38,651 nucleotides of DNA from Bradyrhizobium sacchari. Lineage in GTDB: Bacteria > Pseudomonadota > Alphaproteobacteria > Rhizobiales > Xanthobacteraceae. Positions 7,070 through 16,282 of the stretch are shown here, one piece after another. The DNA lies in NCBI RefSeq assembly GCF_002068095.1, contig NZ_LWIG01000026.1, forward strand, positions 90,902-129,552, read 5' to 3'. Each line of letters begins with the position of its first letter. Positions within the stretch are counted from its first letter, which is position 1. The notes below the pieces were generated by a model. That model worked only from the letters and a program-made list of their open reading frames with translations. It was not told the origin of the DNA and made no database searches. The translations under genes and the position numbers were made by a program.

Positions 7070-8089
7070 TCAGGAGGCGGTGCTGGCGCGCTGCGAGGCG
7101 GTCGCCGATCCGCCCAGGCTGGGCACCACGACCAGGCGGTTGAACTCGCCATTGTCCCAGGCCTTCAGGAAGCGATCATAGTCCTTGATCGAGACGCAGC
7201 CGTTGGAATCGCCGCGCGGACCGAGCATGTAGTTGTGGGTGAGCAGGCCGACGCGGCCGAGCGCGCTGGTCCCGTCAGTCGGGGTCATGCGCAGCGCGCG
7301 GACGCCGTGGAACAGCTTTTCGCGCGGCTTCAGATCGTAGGTCGCTGGCGGGGTCGCACCGACCATGCGCTGGTCGACATGCTGGGGGTCGTCCATCAGC
7401 GCGCCCATGCCCGAATGCGCTTCCAGCGCGACGCCGCTCGGCAGGTAGAGCGCCTTGGCCGAGATGTCGTAGACCGCCGTCCGCGAATCATAGCCGAGCG
7501 CGGCGAGGTCCGGCGCCTTGCCGAGCAGGCCGTCGCCGGGGGTCAGGGAGGCCAGCCTGATCTTGTCGGTGAATTTCTCGAAGAAGTTGCGGTTGTCGAC
7601 CCTGGGATTGGTGTCGGCATAGGCCTGGCTCGAGGCGATCTGCGCGGAGAAGTCAGCCTGGACCGGACGTGAGCGCGGCATCGGGACAGCGTCGGCACGC
7701 TGCGCGGGCCTCGTCTCCTCGGCCGCATGCCGGTCGTCTTCGGTCAGGGTCGAGCGCCACTCGTCGCCCTGAAGTTTCTGGGCGAGCATCGCCTTGGCGT
7801 CTCGGAGCCTGAGCTGGACCGCGTCCATGGCGGAGCGCTCCAGCGTCCGCAGGCCGAGCTGGCGGCCCGGCGGGTTGCCAGACGCCGACGCGAAGCGATC
7901 CTCAAACGAAGGGGTATTAGCCGGTGGCAGGGCCGCGGTAACCAGCGGAGTCGAATCGCCGAGATCGACGACCCAGGCGGCAGCGCCCAGCGCCAGCGCG
8001 ATGGCCGCCAGAGACAGCAGTATCGTCTCCGCTCGCCCAATACGGCGGCGCGACAACAGCCTTTCGGCGCGTGCGCGGTCGGAAACCAT
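7070..8089 (-). CDS. DUF2778 (Tlde1-like) L,D-transpeptidase-fold protein with one N-terminal membrane helix
   Basis: This 339-residue protein has a single hydrophobic helix at about residues 21-41, a proline/alanine-rich linker of about 150 residues, and a C-terminal DUF2778/Tlde1 domain (about 200-325). The domain includes DISAKALYLPSG, EAHSGMG, a KLFHGVRALRMTP stretch and the catalytic-type motif H285...SNGC298. Cys298 with His285 matches the L,D-transpeptidase-like active site. Tlde1 enzymes act on peptidoglycan, some as type VI secretion effectors. The membrane anchor and lack of secretion or immunity genes here favour a housekeeping cell-wall role. The ATG at 8089 with GGGGAT upstream is preferred over a GTG 39 bp earlier. 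Confidence 0.85.
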   Translation of the reverse strand: MVSDRARAERLLSRRRIGRAETILLSLAAIALALGAAAWVVDLGDSTPLVTAALPPANTPSFEDRFASASGNPPGRQLGLRTLERSAMDAVQLRLRDAKAMLAQKLQGDEWRSTLTEDDRHAAEETRPAQRADAVPMPRSRPVQADFSAQIASSQAYADTNPRVDNRNFFEKFTDKIRLASLTPGDGLLGKAPDLAALGYDSRTAVYDISAKALYLPSGVALEAHSGMGALMDDPQHVDQRMVGATPPATYDLKPREKLFHGVRALRMTPTDGTSALGRVGLLTHNYMLGPRGDSNGCVSIKDYDRFLKAWDNGEFNRLVVVPSLGGSATASQRASTAS

Positions 8090-8221
8090 CAGATCCCCAA
8101 ATCGACCCCCGGGGGGCCCAACCCCCACCCGGAGACTCTATACCAGCTACCACATTGGGAGCCAAAAGTTAGGCATAATCGCGGCCGGCAAGGCCCCCCT
8201 GAGGGCATCTGAGGGTATCCA

Positions 8222-8662
8222 ATGACCGATCCTTTCGACCTGGAGCGGTTCGTCCAGGCCCAAAACCCGGTTTTTCGCGACGTCGAAGGGGAGTTGGCCC
8301 GGGGCCGGAAGCAGAGCCACTGGATGTGGTTCGTTTTCCCGCAAGTTGCCGGCCTCGGCTTCAGCGCCATGTCGCAGCGCTATGCCATCGGCTCGCGCGC
8401 GGAGGCCGTAGCCTACCTCGCCCACCCCGTGCTCGGCCCGCGTTTGATCGCGTGCACGCGGCTCGTGCTCGCCGTCGAAGGGCGCACCATCAACGCGATC
8501 CTCGGCGCGCCCGACGACACCAAGTTCCGCTCATCAATGACGCTGTTCGGCGCCGTGTCCGACGAGCCCGTTTTCGATCAGGCGCTCGCCCGTTATTTCG
8601 CGGGCGAGCGCGACGGCAGAACGCTGGAGATTCTCGCAAAACTGGATCGGCCGGCGCGCTAG
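8222..8662 (+). CDS. DUF1810 family protein
   Basis: This 146-residue cytoplasmic protein has the DUF1810 hallmarks: DLERFVQAQNPVF near the start, SHWMWFVFPQVAGLG at about 32-46, SQRYAIGS, HPVLGPRL and a late KFRSSMTLFGA segment. It has the normal family length. The start follows a GAGGG ribosome site within a tandem CTGAGGG(C/T)AT sequence. It is divergent from the DUF2778 gene with 132 bp between. The biochemical role of the family is not established to my knowledge. Confidence 0.82.
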   Translation: MTDPFDLERFVQAQNPVFRDVEGELARGRKQSHWMWFVFPQVAGLGFSAMSQRYAIGSRAEAVAYLAHPVLGPRLIACTRLVLAVEGRTINAILGAPDDTKFRSSMTLFGAVSDEPVFDQALARYFAGERDGRTLEILAKLDRPAR

Positions 8663-8797
8663 CGCGACCTCAACATCCGGACGAATGGACGCATGCAGGC
8701 GGAGCATGGCGGCCGTCAGCGTAAACCGCGGATTAACGCCGGCTGCCTATCGTGCGGGCAAAATAATTCTCCTCCCGCGCCAATTGCCGGACTGCCC

Positions 8798-10879
8798 ATG
8801 AAAATCGGTACGCTCCTGACCACCGCCATCGTCTCACTGTCGACCGTGGGCGGCGGCCTCGCCGTCTACGTCGCCGTAACGAAGTACCACACCATGGAGC
8901 GCATCACCGAGGCGCAAGGGCGGCTCGCGATCGTCCGCGCCGTCAGCGACATCCCGCGCTATCTCAATCCCGAACGCGGCTTTTCCACCAACATCCTCTA
9001 CGGGCCCGCGACCATCGACCCCGCGCTGCTCGTCGAGCAGGACAAGCTGCGCAAGCAGACCGACGGCGCCCGCGACAAGATGAGCGCGCTGCGCAAGGAG
9101 CTGCCCGGCCCGTTCGATGACGGCACCGCCATCGGCAGCAACATCGACGCCATCAATGCGAAGTTCACCGGCTTGCGCGATGCCATCGACAAGGCGCTGA
9201 CGGGGCCGGCCGAAGCGCGCAAGGATGCCGCCAAGAAGATCGTCGCCGACAATGCCGTGCTCAACGGCAGCGTGACTGCGCTGCTCAACGAACAGGTCCG
9301 CCGCATGGCCATCCTGAACGGTGATGCCTACCGGCAGGCCAGCTACGCCAACATCGCGATGACGCTGCGCGATGTCGGCGGCTTCAATTCCAGCCTGCAC
9401 AAGAACCTCGTCGGCGGCAAGAAGCCGGCGACCGACGCCGAAAAGGCGGACATCAGCCGCTCGCAGGGCCGCAACGACCAGATCGTGATGTCGCTGCAGG
9501 AACTGCGCGGCAATCCGGCAACCCCGGCGAACGTCGCCGCCGCGCTGGAGAAGTTCAATGCGATCTATGTCGAGGAGTTCGGCCGCGAGCTGAAGCTCGT
9601 GAAGGACGGTGCGGTCACCGGCAAGTACGAACACGACATGGACACCTATTTCGCTTCGACGCAGCGCGGCCTCGGGACCATCATCGAGGTCCGCGACGCC
9701 TTCTACGACAATGCCGAGCAGGTCCTCGCCGGCGCTTCGTCGGCCGCACGAACCAGCTTCACCATCGCCCTCTTTGGCCTGGCCGCCGTACTGGTCGCCA
9801 GCATCGGCCTCGTCGTGACCGTCCGCCGCCGCGTCTGCGCCCCGATCGTCGGCCTCACGACGCGGATGTCGCGCCTCGCCGACGGCGAGGTCGCGGAAGA
9901 CATTCCCGGCACCGAGCGTTCCGACGAGATCGGCGCGATGGCCGCGGCCGTCCAGGTGTTCAAGGACAACATGATCCGGGCCGACCGGCTCGCGGCCGAG
10001 AAGCAGGCCGAGAACGACGGCAAGATGCGTCGCGCCCAAGCGCTCGACGAGCTCACCCGCGCCTTCGAGGCCAAGGTCACCGAGCTCGTCGGCGGCCTGT
10101 CGAAGGCCTCCTCCACGATGGAGAGCACGGCTCAGTCGATGACCTCGACGGCAGCCCAGACCAACAGCCAGGCCGCGGTCGTCGCCGCCGCCTCCGAGCA
10201 AACCTCGACCAACGTGCAGACGGTTGCGAGCGCGACCGAAGAGCTCACCTCCTCGATCGCGGAGATCGGCCGTCAGGTCGCGCAAAGCACCGAGATCGCG
10301 GCCCGCGCGGTCGACAATGCCCGCCGCACCGGCGACACCGCCCGCGCGCTCGCCGAGGGCGCCCAGAAGATCGGCGACGTCGTCACGCTGATCCAGAGCA
10401 TCGCCGAGCAGACCAATCTCCTCGCGCTCAACGCCACGATCGAAGCCGCGCGCGCCGGCGACGCCGGCCGCGGCTTTGCGGTCGTCGCCTCCGAAGTGAA
10501 ATCGCTCGCCGGCCAGACCGCCAAGGCCACGACCGAGATATCCGAGCAGATCACCGCGATCCAAAGCGCGAGCGACGAGACCGTGGCCGCGATCCGCAAC
10601 GTCGCCGACGTCATCGCCGAGATCGACCAGATCGGCACCGCGATTGCCGCCGCGATCGAAGAGCAAGGCTCGGCCACCAAGGAGATCGCCCGCAGCGTCC
10701 AGGAGGCCGCCCGCGGTACCCAGGAGGTCAACACCAACATATCGGGCGTGCAGCGCGCCGCCGACGACACCGGAGCTGCCGCCAGGGAAGTGCTCGGCGC
10801 CGCCGAACAACTGTCGACACAGTCGCGCGATCTAGCCGGTCAGTTCGACCGCTTCCTCGGCGAAGTCAGGGCCGCCTAG
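8798..10879 (+). CDS. Methyl-accepting chemotaxis protein
   Basis: This 693-residue chemoreceptor has a first membrane helix at about residues 4-26, a long periplasmic helical sensor at about 27-317, and a second helix at about 318-342. A HAMP domain follows (about 343-395, with [26 protein letters not shown]). The signalling domain has its conserved hairpin tip at about 538-570 ([20 protein letters not shown]). The protein ends without a CheR-docking pentapeptide. I chose the ATG at 8798 because it is followed at once by the membrane helix; an in-frame ATG 105 bp upstream would add a soluble tail. The gene stands alone and ends tail-to-tail with the FMN reductase gene. The ligand is unknown. 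Confidence 0.92.
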   Translation: MKIGTLLTTAIVSLSTVGGGLAVYVAVTKYHTMERITEAQGRLAIVRAVSDIPRYLNPERGFSTNILYGPATIDPALLVEQDKLRKQTDGARDKMSALRKELPGPFDDGTAIGSNIDAINAKFTGLRDAIDKALTGPAEARKDAAKKIVADNAVLNGSVTALLNEQVRRMAILNGDAYRQASYANIAMTLRDVGGFNSSLHKNLVGGKKPATDAEKADISRSQGRNDQIVMSLQELRGNPATPANVAAALEKFNAIYVEEFGRELKLVKDGAVTGKYEHDMDTYFASTQRGLGTIIEVRDAFYDNAEQVLAGASSAARTSFTIALFGLAAVLVASIGLVVTVRRRVCAPIVGLTTRMSRLADGEVAEDIPGTERSDEIGAMAAAVQVFKDNMIRADRLAAEKQAENDGKMRRAQALDELTRAFEAKVTELVGGLSKASSTMESTAQSMTSTAAQTNSQAAVVAAASEQTSTNVQTVASATEELTSSIAEIGRQVAQSTEIAARAVDNARRTGDTARALAEGAQKIGDVVTLIQSIAEQTNLLALNATIEAARAGDAGRGFAVVASEVKSLAGQTAKATTEISEQITAIQSASDETVAAIRNVADVIAEIDQIGTAIAAAIEEQGSATKEIARSVQEAARGTQEVNTNISGVQRAADDTGAAAREVLGAAEQLSTQSRDLAGQFDRFLGEVRAA

Positions 10880-11466
10880 TAAGGCGGCGCCTTGCGCGCC
10901 CGCTGCGCCTTGGCCGCCTCGATCCACCACAGCAGATCATCGGCAAAACGGGGGAATGCACGTTCCAGCGCCTTGCCACCCTCGCCGATCGGCTCGGCGT
11001 CCGCCGACAAGGTCTGCGCGATCGGACCGACGCCGATGGTGCTCGACACCACCACCATGCCCATCTCCGACAGCGTGCCGTGCCAGGCGGTCGCAGCGCG
11101 CGCTCCCGAGAAACGGCCGGCGGAATAGCTGACGATCGCGGCCGGGCGCCAGAACCACTCTTCGAGGAAGTGGTCGGTGAGATTCTTCAGGCCGGGCTGA
11201 ATACCCCAATTGTATTCACCAGTGACGAAGACAAAGCCGTCGGCGCCGCGGATCTGGCCGGCCAGCTTCTCCAGCGCCTCGGGGGCCGCGCCCTTGGGAT
11301 ATTCCTTGTACATGCGATCGAGCATCGGCAGGCCGATGGCCTTGGCGTCGATGAACTCGACCTCCTCGCCGCGGCTGCGCAAGCCATTGATGACGAAATT
11401 CGCCAGGCGGATGCCCATGCGGTCGGAACGGTAGGAACCGTAGAGAACGAGAATGCGATTGCTCAT
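10876..11466 (-). CDS. NADPH-dependent FMN reductase family flavoprotein
   Basis: This 196-residue flavodoxin-like protein has the FMN phosphate loop [11 protein letters not shown] at about residues 8-18 and the ring-binding segment [19 protein letters not shown] at about 82-100, close to the usual PEYNxSxPGxLKNxxD. It probably reduces FMN, quinones or azo/nitro compounds in the cytoplasm. Its stop overlaps the stop of the chemoreceptor gene by 4 bp on the other strand. No partner monooxygenase is near. Confidence 0.86.
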   Translation of the reverse strand: MSNRILVLYGSYRSDRMGIRLANFVINGLRSRGEEVEFIDAKAIGLPMLDRMYKEYPKGAAPEALEKLAGQIRGADGFVFVTGEYNWGIQPGLKNLTDHFLEEWFWRPAAIVSYSAGRFSGARAATAWHGTLSEMGMVVVSSTIGVGPIAQTLSADAEPIGEGGKALERAFPRFADDLLWWIEAAKAQRARKAPPY

Positions 11467-11642
11467 GCCCGCAAGCTAGCACGAAAGCAGGCAGCGCGCC
11501 CGACCGATTTGTCGCGAACGCCCGATGACGCTGCGGGAGCTCTCCGGAGTTCCGATCGGATTGTCCAGCAAGTCGCGTTGAACGACGACCACCCACGCGG
11601 TGTCATGCCCTCCGGGGCCAAGATGGCGTGACCACCCCGGTG

Positions 11643-11846
11643 CTAGTGGGGGGCCCGGTATTTGGCGCGGCGGGGAATTGAGTTGCAGGCCAGACCTTCG
11701 GCCAGCAACTTCATGTCCTCGCGTTTGCCGCTCCGGATCAGCCGCCCGAACTCGTCGGATGTGAAAGGAAGACTGGGATCATCATCGATTGGACGCCGCA
11801 CTCGCGGGCCGAACAACCGCCGCACCAGGCTAGCCAGCCGCCGCAT
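11643..11846 (-). CDS. Small basic hypothetical protein
   Basis: This possible 67-residue protein starts MRRLASLVRRLFGPRV and has a segment SDEFGRLIRSGKREDMKLLAEGL. A GAGGGA ribosome site lies 7-8 nt before the ATG. I recognise no domain. It occupies a stretch otherwise empty between the FMN reductase and nitroreductase genes. The ribosome site and full-length frame support it, but it may be spurious. Confidence 0.4.
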   Translation of the reverse strand: MRRLASLVRRLFGPRVRRPIDDDPSLPFTSDEFGRLIRSGKREDMKLLAEGLACNSIPRRAKYRAPH

Positions 11847-11981
11847 ATCAATTCCCTCGCGCCAGCAACAAACCTTTCAGTCGGCACATTGTTCCTCCCG
11901 CGTGATCGAGATTGCAAGAGGCGGCAAGGACTCCGCACCAAAAATTTCGATGAGAAATAATCTCCTCCACGCGTGCCGGCA

Positions 11982-12659
11982 TCAGTCGGCAAAGCCCACG
12001 TAACGCACGAACTCATCGTTGTGTTCGCGGTCTGAGCGAACCGCATTCGCGGCGAAGCCGTCGTCGGGATAGCCCATCGCGACGCAGGTCATGATGACCT
12101 CGTCCTCCGGGATATCAGCGACCTCGCGCACGATGTCGGAGCGCATGATGCCCTGCCCGTTGATGACGGAGCCGAGGCCGCGATCCCACGCCGCGAGCAC
12201 GATGCCGTAGCAGAGCGCGCCGAGATCGAAATGGCAGACCGCACCGGGATCGAGCACGCGGTCATAGGTCAGCACCAGCGAGACCGGCGCGTCGAACTGG
12301 CGGAAGCCACGCAGCACCCAATCCTGCCGCATCGGCTTGTCGTCGCGCGCAATGCCCATTGCGCCGAACAGCTTCTTGGCGATGTCGACCTGCCGCGTGC
12401 GATGCACCCCCTGGTATTCGCCGTGGCTGATGATGTCGCGCTTGACCTTGGCGCCGCCGACCATCTCCTCCATGTTGCGCCGGCGCACCTCTTCCAGCGG
12501 ATGCCCCGTGAGTACGTGAACGTGCCAGGGCTGGGTGTTCATCGACGACGGCGCACGCTTGGCACTCTCGATGATCGCCTCGATCACCGGGCGCGGCACC
12601 GGCTGCTGCTTGAAACCGCGCACGCTGCGGCGCGACTGGACCAGCGTCTCGAACTCCAC
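11982..12659 (-). CDS. Nitroreductase family protein
   Basis: This 225-residue FMN-dependent oxidoreductase of the nitroreductase superfamily has the N-terminal FMN-binding SRRSVRGF at about residues 9-16, the APSSMNTQPWHVHV segment at about 36-49, and the late GLGSVINGQG and MGYPDD segments. It probably reduces nitroaromatics, quinones or related compounds. The start is GTG, with AGGGAGG about 9 nt upstream; a stop codon lies eight codons before it, so no longer version is possible. It is divergent from the esterase gene with 126 bp between. Confidence 0.87.
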   Translation of the reverse strand: MEFETLVQSRRSVRGFKQQPVPRPVIEAIIESAKRAPSSMNTQPWHVHVLTGHPLEEVRRRNMEEMVGGAKVKRDIISHGEYQGVHRTRQVDIAKKLFGAMGIARDDKPMRQDWVLRGFRQFDAPVSLVLTYDRVLDPGAVCHFDLGALCYGIVLAAWDRGLGSVINGQGIMRSDIVREVADIPEDEVIMTCVAMGYPDDGFAANAVRSDREHNDEFVRYVGFAD

Positions 12660-12785
12660 CTCTTTGGCCTCCCTGCCCGTTCACCCCGCAGCATTGCAAT
12701 TGTAACGCGTAAGCTGTTGCCGATGCGGTTGGCCAAATCTATGCTAACCCGCAAGCAAGACCAAGAACCAAGCGAGGACTCCAGC

Positions 12786-13748
12786 ATGCCCGCACCGCTC
12801 GATCCCGTCATCGCCCAGATCATTCCGCTGCTGCCGCTGCGCGATCCCACCACGATGACGCCACAGAGCGCGCGCGATTCCTTGCGCGCACTGGCTGAAT
12901 CGCGGGCGGCCGTGCCGCCGCCGCCCGTCGACATCGTCGCGGACATCAAGGTGAAAGGCGGCGCCGGCCCGCTCGATGCACGAGTCTATCGGATCGGCAC
13001 CAATTCCGCGCCGACCGTGGTGTTCTTTCATGGCGGCGGCTGGGTTGCCGGCGACATCGAAACCCATGACCGGCAGGCGCGCAACCTTGCGATCGAGACC
13101 GGCGCGGTCGTCGTCTCCGTCGACTATCGCCGGCCGCCGGAGACTCCGTTTCCCGGCGCCTTCGAGGATGCCTTTGCCGCCGTGCGCGACGTGTTTGACC
13201 GCGTCGCGGAATTTGGCGGCGACGCAAAACGCTTCGGCGTGGCCGGCGACAGCGCCGGCGGCAATCTCGCAGCCGCCACCGCGATCGCCTGCCGCGATGC
13301 CGGCATCAGGCTCGCCGCGCAATTGCTGGTCTATCCGGTGACCGACGTGGTCGGCAGTTACGCCGATGCGCACGACAACGCGCGCTTTCCCTCGCGCACC
13401 GAGAACGCCGAAGGCTACTTCCTCACGCGCGCCACGATGGAATGGTTCTGCGGCCACTATCTCGCCGATCCCGCTCACGCGAGCAACTGGCGCGTCTCGC
13501 CGCTGCGCGCGCCATCGCTCGAAGGCCTCGCGCCCGCGGTCGTCACCACCGCCTGGTTCGATCCCCTGCGCGACGAAGGCGCCGCCTATGCGCGGGCGCT
13601 GGAGGCCGCCGGCGTGCGCGTCAAGCACCATGAAGGCCCCGGCCTGATCCACGGCTATTTCGGGCTCGGCGACGCCTCCGAGGTCGCACGCGCCGAGGCG
13701 CGGCGCGCGCGGGCCGACTTCAAGGCACTGCTTGCGCGCGGCGCCTGA
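12786..13748 (+). CDS. Alpha/beta hydrolase, hormone-sensitive lipase (HSL, family IV) type esterase
   Basis: This 320-residue serine hydrolase has the oxyanion motif HGGGW at 82-86 and the nucleophile elbow GDSAGG at 154-159 (Ser156). A catalytic acid lies in the AWFDPLRDEG region and a histidine in GLIHGYF near the C-terminus. These are the marks of the bacterial HSL family, which hydrolyses short acyl esters. There is no signal peptide, so it is cytoplasmic. GAGGAC lies 8 nt before the ATG. Its natural substrate is not indicated by the neighbours. Confidence 0.88.
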   Translation: MPAPLDPVIAQIIPLLPLRDPTTMTPQSARDSLRALAESRAAVPPPPVDIVADIKVKGGAGPLDARVYRIGTNSAPTVVFFHGGGWVAGDIETHDRQARNLAIETGAVVVSVDYRRPPETPFPGAFEDAFAAVRDVFDRVAEFGGDAKRFGVAGDSAGGNLAAATAIACRDAGIRLAAQLLVYPVTDVVGSYADAHDNARFPSRTENAEGYFLTRATMEWFCGHYLADPAHASNWRVSPLRAPSLEGLAPAVVTTAWFDPLRDEGAAYARALEAAGVRVKHHEGPGLIHGYFGLGDASEVARAEARRARADFKALLARGA

Positions 13749-13793
13749 GACCATTTCGAACCAGTATCTGTCCTCAACCCGCCCGGCGCGCGA

Positions 13794-14165
13794 TCAGGAA
13801 GCGGCTGTTGGGATTTCGAAGAAACCGGTCGCCTGAACCAGGCGGCCATCTTCGCCAAATCGGCCGAAGCTCTCGCCTTTGACGAAGACGCGGCCGGCGC
13901 CGTCGTACATCGTCCAGCGGAACAGTCCCTGCTCGTGGTGCTCGAGGAAGCTGTCGTTCCTGAAATGGGCCCCCGGAAATTTCAGCTGCGTTTGCCCGAT
14001 GCGGGCCATCAACGCCTCCCGTCCTGCAACCTGCGAGCCGGGATCGGTGTACACACAATCCACCGCAACGCTCTGTTCGAGCAGCCGGCGCCGCTCGCTC
14101 TCATCGATGGGCCCCCATGCCGCCTGATAGGTGTTCCAAGTCTTCAGTCGCGCATCGTTGTTCAT
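13794..14165 (-). CDS. NTF2-like/SnoaL-like small protein
   Basis: This 123-residue alpha+beta cone-fold protein starts with a helical TWNTYQAAWGPIDESERRRLLEQSV segment, followed by VYTDPGSQVAGREAL and a strand series with HFRNDSFLEHHEQGLFRW. This matches the SnoaL/NTF2 family of about 120-140 residues, which binds or isomerises small hydrophobic ligands. It is divergent from a TetR gene 110 bp away, with a perfect inverted repeat between them, so it is the likely target of that regulator. Confidence 0.75.
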   Translation of the reverse strand: MNNDARLKTWNTYQAAWGPIDESERRRLLEQSVAVDCVYTDPGSQVAGREALMARIGQTQLKFPGAHFRNDSFLEHHEQGLFRWTMYDGAGRVFVKGESFGRFGEDGRLVQATGFFEIPTAAS

Positions 14166-14207
14166 ATCGCAGAATTCTCCAGAGCGTTGTGGCCAGCCTC
14201 TGACAAG

Positions 14208-14232
14208 TTGACAATTTCCGATTTTTTGTCAA
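14208..14232. promoter_or_regulatory. Putative TetR operator between the SnoaL-like and TetR genes
   Basis: TTGACAA, an 11-bp AT-rich centre and TTGTCAA form a perfect 7-bp inverted repeat. A further CTGACAAG copy of the arm lies directly to the left (from 14200). TTGACA could also serve as a -35 box for the TetR gene. It sits in the 110-bp divergent region, 42 bp from the SnoaL-like start and 43 bp from the TetR start. Binding by the adjacent TetR protein is inferred. Confidence 0.55.
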
Positions 14233-14275
14233 GGTGCACCGAGTGAGCGACGGTGACGATCATGGCTGACCTCCT

Positions 14276-14848
14276 ATGACCAAAGAACAGCTTGCCGTCG
14301 CCGCCGCGACCGAGGTGTTCTCGCGCTACGGCTATGCCCGCACCACGATGGGCGACATCGCCAGTGCGGCCGGGATGTCCCGGCCGGCGCTCTACCTGCT
14401 CTTTTCCGACAAGGATGCCGTGTTCGCGGCGGTGATCAGGGCAATGGACGAACAGAAGCACCGCGAGATCCAGGCCGCGATCGCCCGCCTCGACGGCCTT
14501 CACGCCAAGCTGCTCCACGCCTGCAAATCCTGGGGATCCCATGGCTTCGACCTGGTCGAGGCGCATCCGGATTCAGCCGATCTCTTCGACCTCCGCTTCC
14601 CTGCGGTCCGCCAGGTCTACGCCAATTTCCAGTCCCTGGTTGCCGACCTCATCCGCGATCAGGCGCCGTCTGCCAGGAGAACGGACGAACGAACGAACCA
14701 GCGAGCGGACCAGCCGGACGTGCTGGCGCGATGCCTCGTGTTCGGCATGCGGGGATTGCGCGAAACCGCCCGGAGCGGCAAGGAGATGCGGCAGCTGATT
14801 GCCGTTCAGGTTGCTATGCTCGTCAGAAGCATCGGCGGCAAGGTCTGA
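14276..14848 (+). CDS. TetR/AcrR-family transcriptional regulator
   Basis: This 190-residue protein has an N-terminal helix-turn-helix (about residues 5-52) with the typical MGDIASAAGMSRPALYLLFSDKDAVFAAVI arrangement. A helical ligand domain follows that I cannot place in a named subfamily. An odd run rich in Arg, Thr and Glu (RRTDERTNQRADQ, about 139-151), encoded by a repeated CGGACGAACGAACGAAC sequence, is probably a loop expanded by slippage. It probably controls the divergent SnoaL-like gene and itself. Confidence 0.85.
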   Translation: MTKEQLAVAAATEVFSRYGYARTTMGDIASAAGMSRPALYLLFSDKDAVFAAVIRAMDEQKHREIQAAIARLDGLHAKLLHACKSWGSHGFDLVEAHPDSADLFDLRFPAVRQVYANFQSLVADLIRDQAPSARRTDERTNQRADQPDVLARCLVFGMRGLRETARSGKEMRQLIAVQVAMLVRSIGGKV

Positions 14849-14869
14849 GCATGGGAGGAGCCTAGCAGG

Positions 14870-14916
14870 TTCGCACCGCGTGGTCAGCGCGCAGTGCAGC
14901 AAGCACACGGTGCGAA
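14870..14916. other. Stem-loop after the TetR gene
   Basis: TTCGCACCG at 14870-14878 pairs perfectly with CGGTGCGAA at 14908-14916, across a 29-base loop. It lies 22 bp after the TetR stop and before the psiF-like gene. It lacks a T-run, so it is not a clear intrinsic terminator. It could be a factor-dependent stop or a protein site. Confidence 0.35.
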
Positions 14917-15031
14917 TCCGAGCACGCCGGAAAATATCCGCATGCCGGGCCCGTCCCGCGCCGATCCTGCTTGATTGCGCCACGATTCCCGGCTCCAATC
15001 CGCGTTGCCATTTCTGGTTTAGGAGACACCC

Positions 15032-15280
15032 ATGATGAAGCGGATCTTCCTGGCTGCGATCGTTGCCACCTTTGCCGCGGGCTCGGCCTTCGCGGAGGAC
15101 ACCTGCGAGAGCAAGGCGGTCGGCAAGGACGGCAAGCCGCTGGCCGGCGCCGCCAAGAGCTCGTTCCTGAAGAAGTGCAAGGCCGACGCCTGCGCGCCCA
15201 AGGCCGTCAGCGCCGACGGCAAGCCGCTCGCCGGCGCTGCCAAGAACAGCTTTATGAAGAAGTGCGAAGTCGGCGCGTAA
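15032..15280 (+). CDS. PsiF-repeat exported small protein
   Basis: This 82-residue protein has a Sec signal peptide (MMKRIFLAAIVATFAAGSAFA, cut near residue 21) followed by two tandem PsiF repeats. Each repeat reads roughly C-x2-KAV-x2-DGKPLAGAAK-x-SF-x-KKC. The repeats are nearly identical over the DGKPLAGAAK core, and each carries two cysteines that could form a disulfide in the periplasm. E. coli PsiF is induced by phosphate starvation, but its role is unknown. AGGAGA lies 7 nt before the ATG. Confidence 0.85.
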   Translation: MMKRIFLAAIVATFAAGSAFAEDTCESKAVGKDGKPLAGAAKSSFLKKCKADACAPKAVSADGKPLAGAAKNSFMKKCEVGA

Positions 15281-15334
15281 CGCGCCGCGATGCCTCCGCT
15301 CCCTCGCCCCGCAAGCGGGGCGAGGTGAAGCGCC

Positions 15335-16210
15335 TCACTCCCGCCTGAACCGATAGTCGAACGCCTCGCCCAGCGGCTTGATCGACCCCACCGTCGGCGC
15401 CGGAAAATGAATCGGCAGGATCAGCGTGTCGGTGTCCGCAACTGACGCAAAGAACTTCCGCCGCGAGACCGCCGATTGTCTTGCATCCCAGTCCGGCCGC
15501 GCCGACCAGTCCGGCTCGCGGCACTGGATCTGATGATGCATGAGGTCGCCCGCGACCACCGCGCGCTGGCCCTTCGAAAAGATGTTCACGCAGCAATGGC
15601 AGGGCGAATGCCCCGGCGTCGGAATCAGCGTGACGGTATCGTCCAGCGCGTAGTGGTCATCCACCAGCAGGGCCTGCCCGGCCTCGACGATCGGCAGGCA
15701 ATTGTCGCGGAAGACGGTGCCGGGCGGGTTGTTGCCTTTGGCGTGCTCGGCCTCCCAAGCCGCGTACTCGCCCTTGTGGAAGACGTATTTGGCATTCGGA
15801 AACGTCGGCACCCAGCGGCCGTCGCGCAAGCTCGTGTTCCAGCCGGTGTGGTCGATGTGCAGATGGGTGCAGAACACATAGTCGATCTGCTCGAAGCCGA
15901 TGCCGAGCGCGAACAATTCGTTGCGCCAACGCTCCTTGCCGGGAAAATCGAACGGCGGCGGATGGCCCTTGTCCTCGCCCGTGCAGGTGTCGACCAGGAT
16001 GGTGTAGCGCGGCGTGCGTACGACGAAGGTCTGGTAGGTGATGACCATCATGCCGCGCGCGGCATCAAACACCTCCGGCTCCATCGTTGGCAGATGGCGG
16101 GCGAACACGCCCTCGTCATAGGCCGGGAAAAAATCCTGCGGCCGCCGCCACGGTCCTTCCCGCTCGATCACCGCATCGATGGTGATGTCGCCGATGCACA
16201 GTTGCTTCAT
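15335..16210 (-). CDS. Metallo-beta-lactamase fold hydrolase
   Basis: This 291-residue protein has the dinuclear zinc motif HLHIDH at 116-121, a later GHSPCHC histidine (about 205), the bridging aspartate in AGDLMHHQ (about 226) and a final PIHFPAP histidine. This matches the lactonase/hydrolase-like MBL proteins. No signal peptide is visible, so it is cytoplasmic. Lactonase, esterase or quorum-quenching activity is possible. It is convergent with the psiF-like gene and alone in its transcript as far as can be seen. Confidence 0.85.
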   Translation of the reverse strand: MKQLCIGDITIDAVIEREGPWRRPQDFFPAYDEGVFARHLPTMEPEVFDAARGMMVITYQTFVVRTPRYTILVDTCTGEDKGHPPPFDFPGKERWRNELFALGIGFEQIDYVFCTHLHIDHTGWNTSLRDGRWVPTFPNAKYVFHKGEYAAWEAEHAKGNNPPGTVFRDNCLPIVEAGQALLVDDHYALDDTVTLIPTPGHSPCHCCVNIFSKGQRAVVAGDLMHHQIQCREPDWSARPDWDARQSAVSRRKFFASVADTDTLILPIHFPAPTVGSIKPLGEAFDYRFRRE

Positions 16211-16282
16211 CGCCGTTTCACTCCCTTTTTTGAGGGAGCGTAGCGGGCGCGATCGGCGCGTTCAAGGCGCCTCGAACATCGG

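Noticed and set aside
8834..10810. A 658-codon minus-strand frame opposite the chemoreceptor gene
   Set aside because: It is a Gly/Arg/Asp-rich antisense shadow caused by GC-rich codon use; the plus-strand protein has all chemoreceptor domains.
11467..11642. A possible gene between the FMN reductase and the small hypothetical gene
   Set aside because: No frame has a ribosome site or recognisable protein; nothing supported in these 176 bases.
14670..14710. CGAACGAACGAAC repeat inside the TetR gene as a mobile-element scar
   Set aside because: It is a short tandem tetranucleotide-like run that stays in frame; slippage is a simpler explanation.
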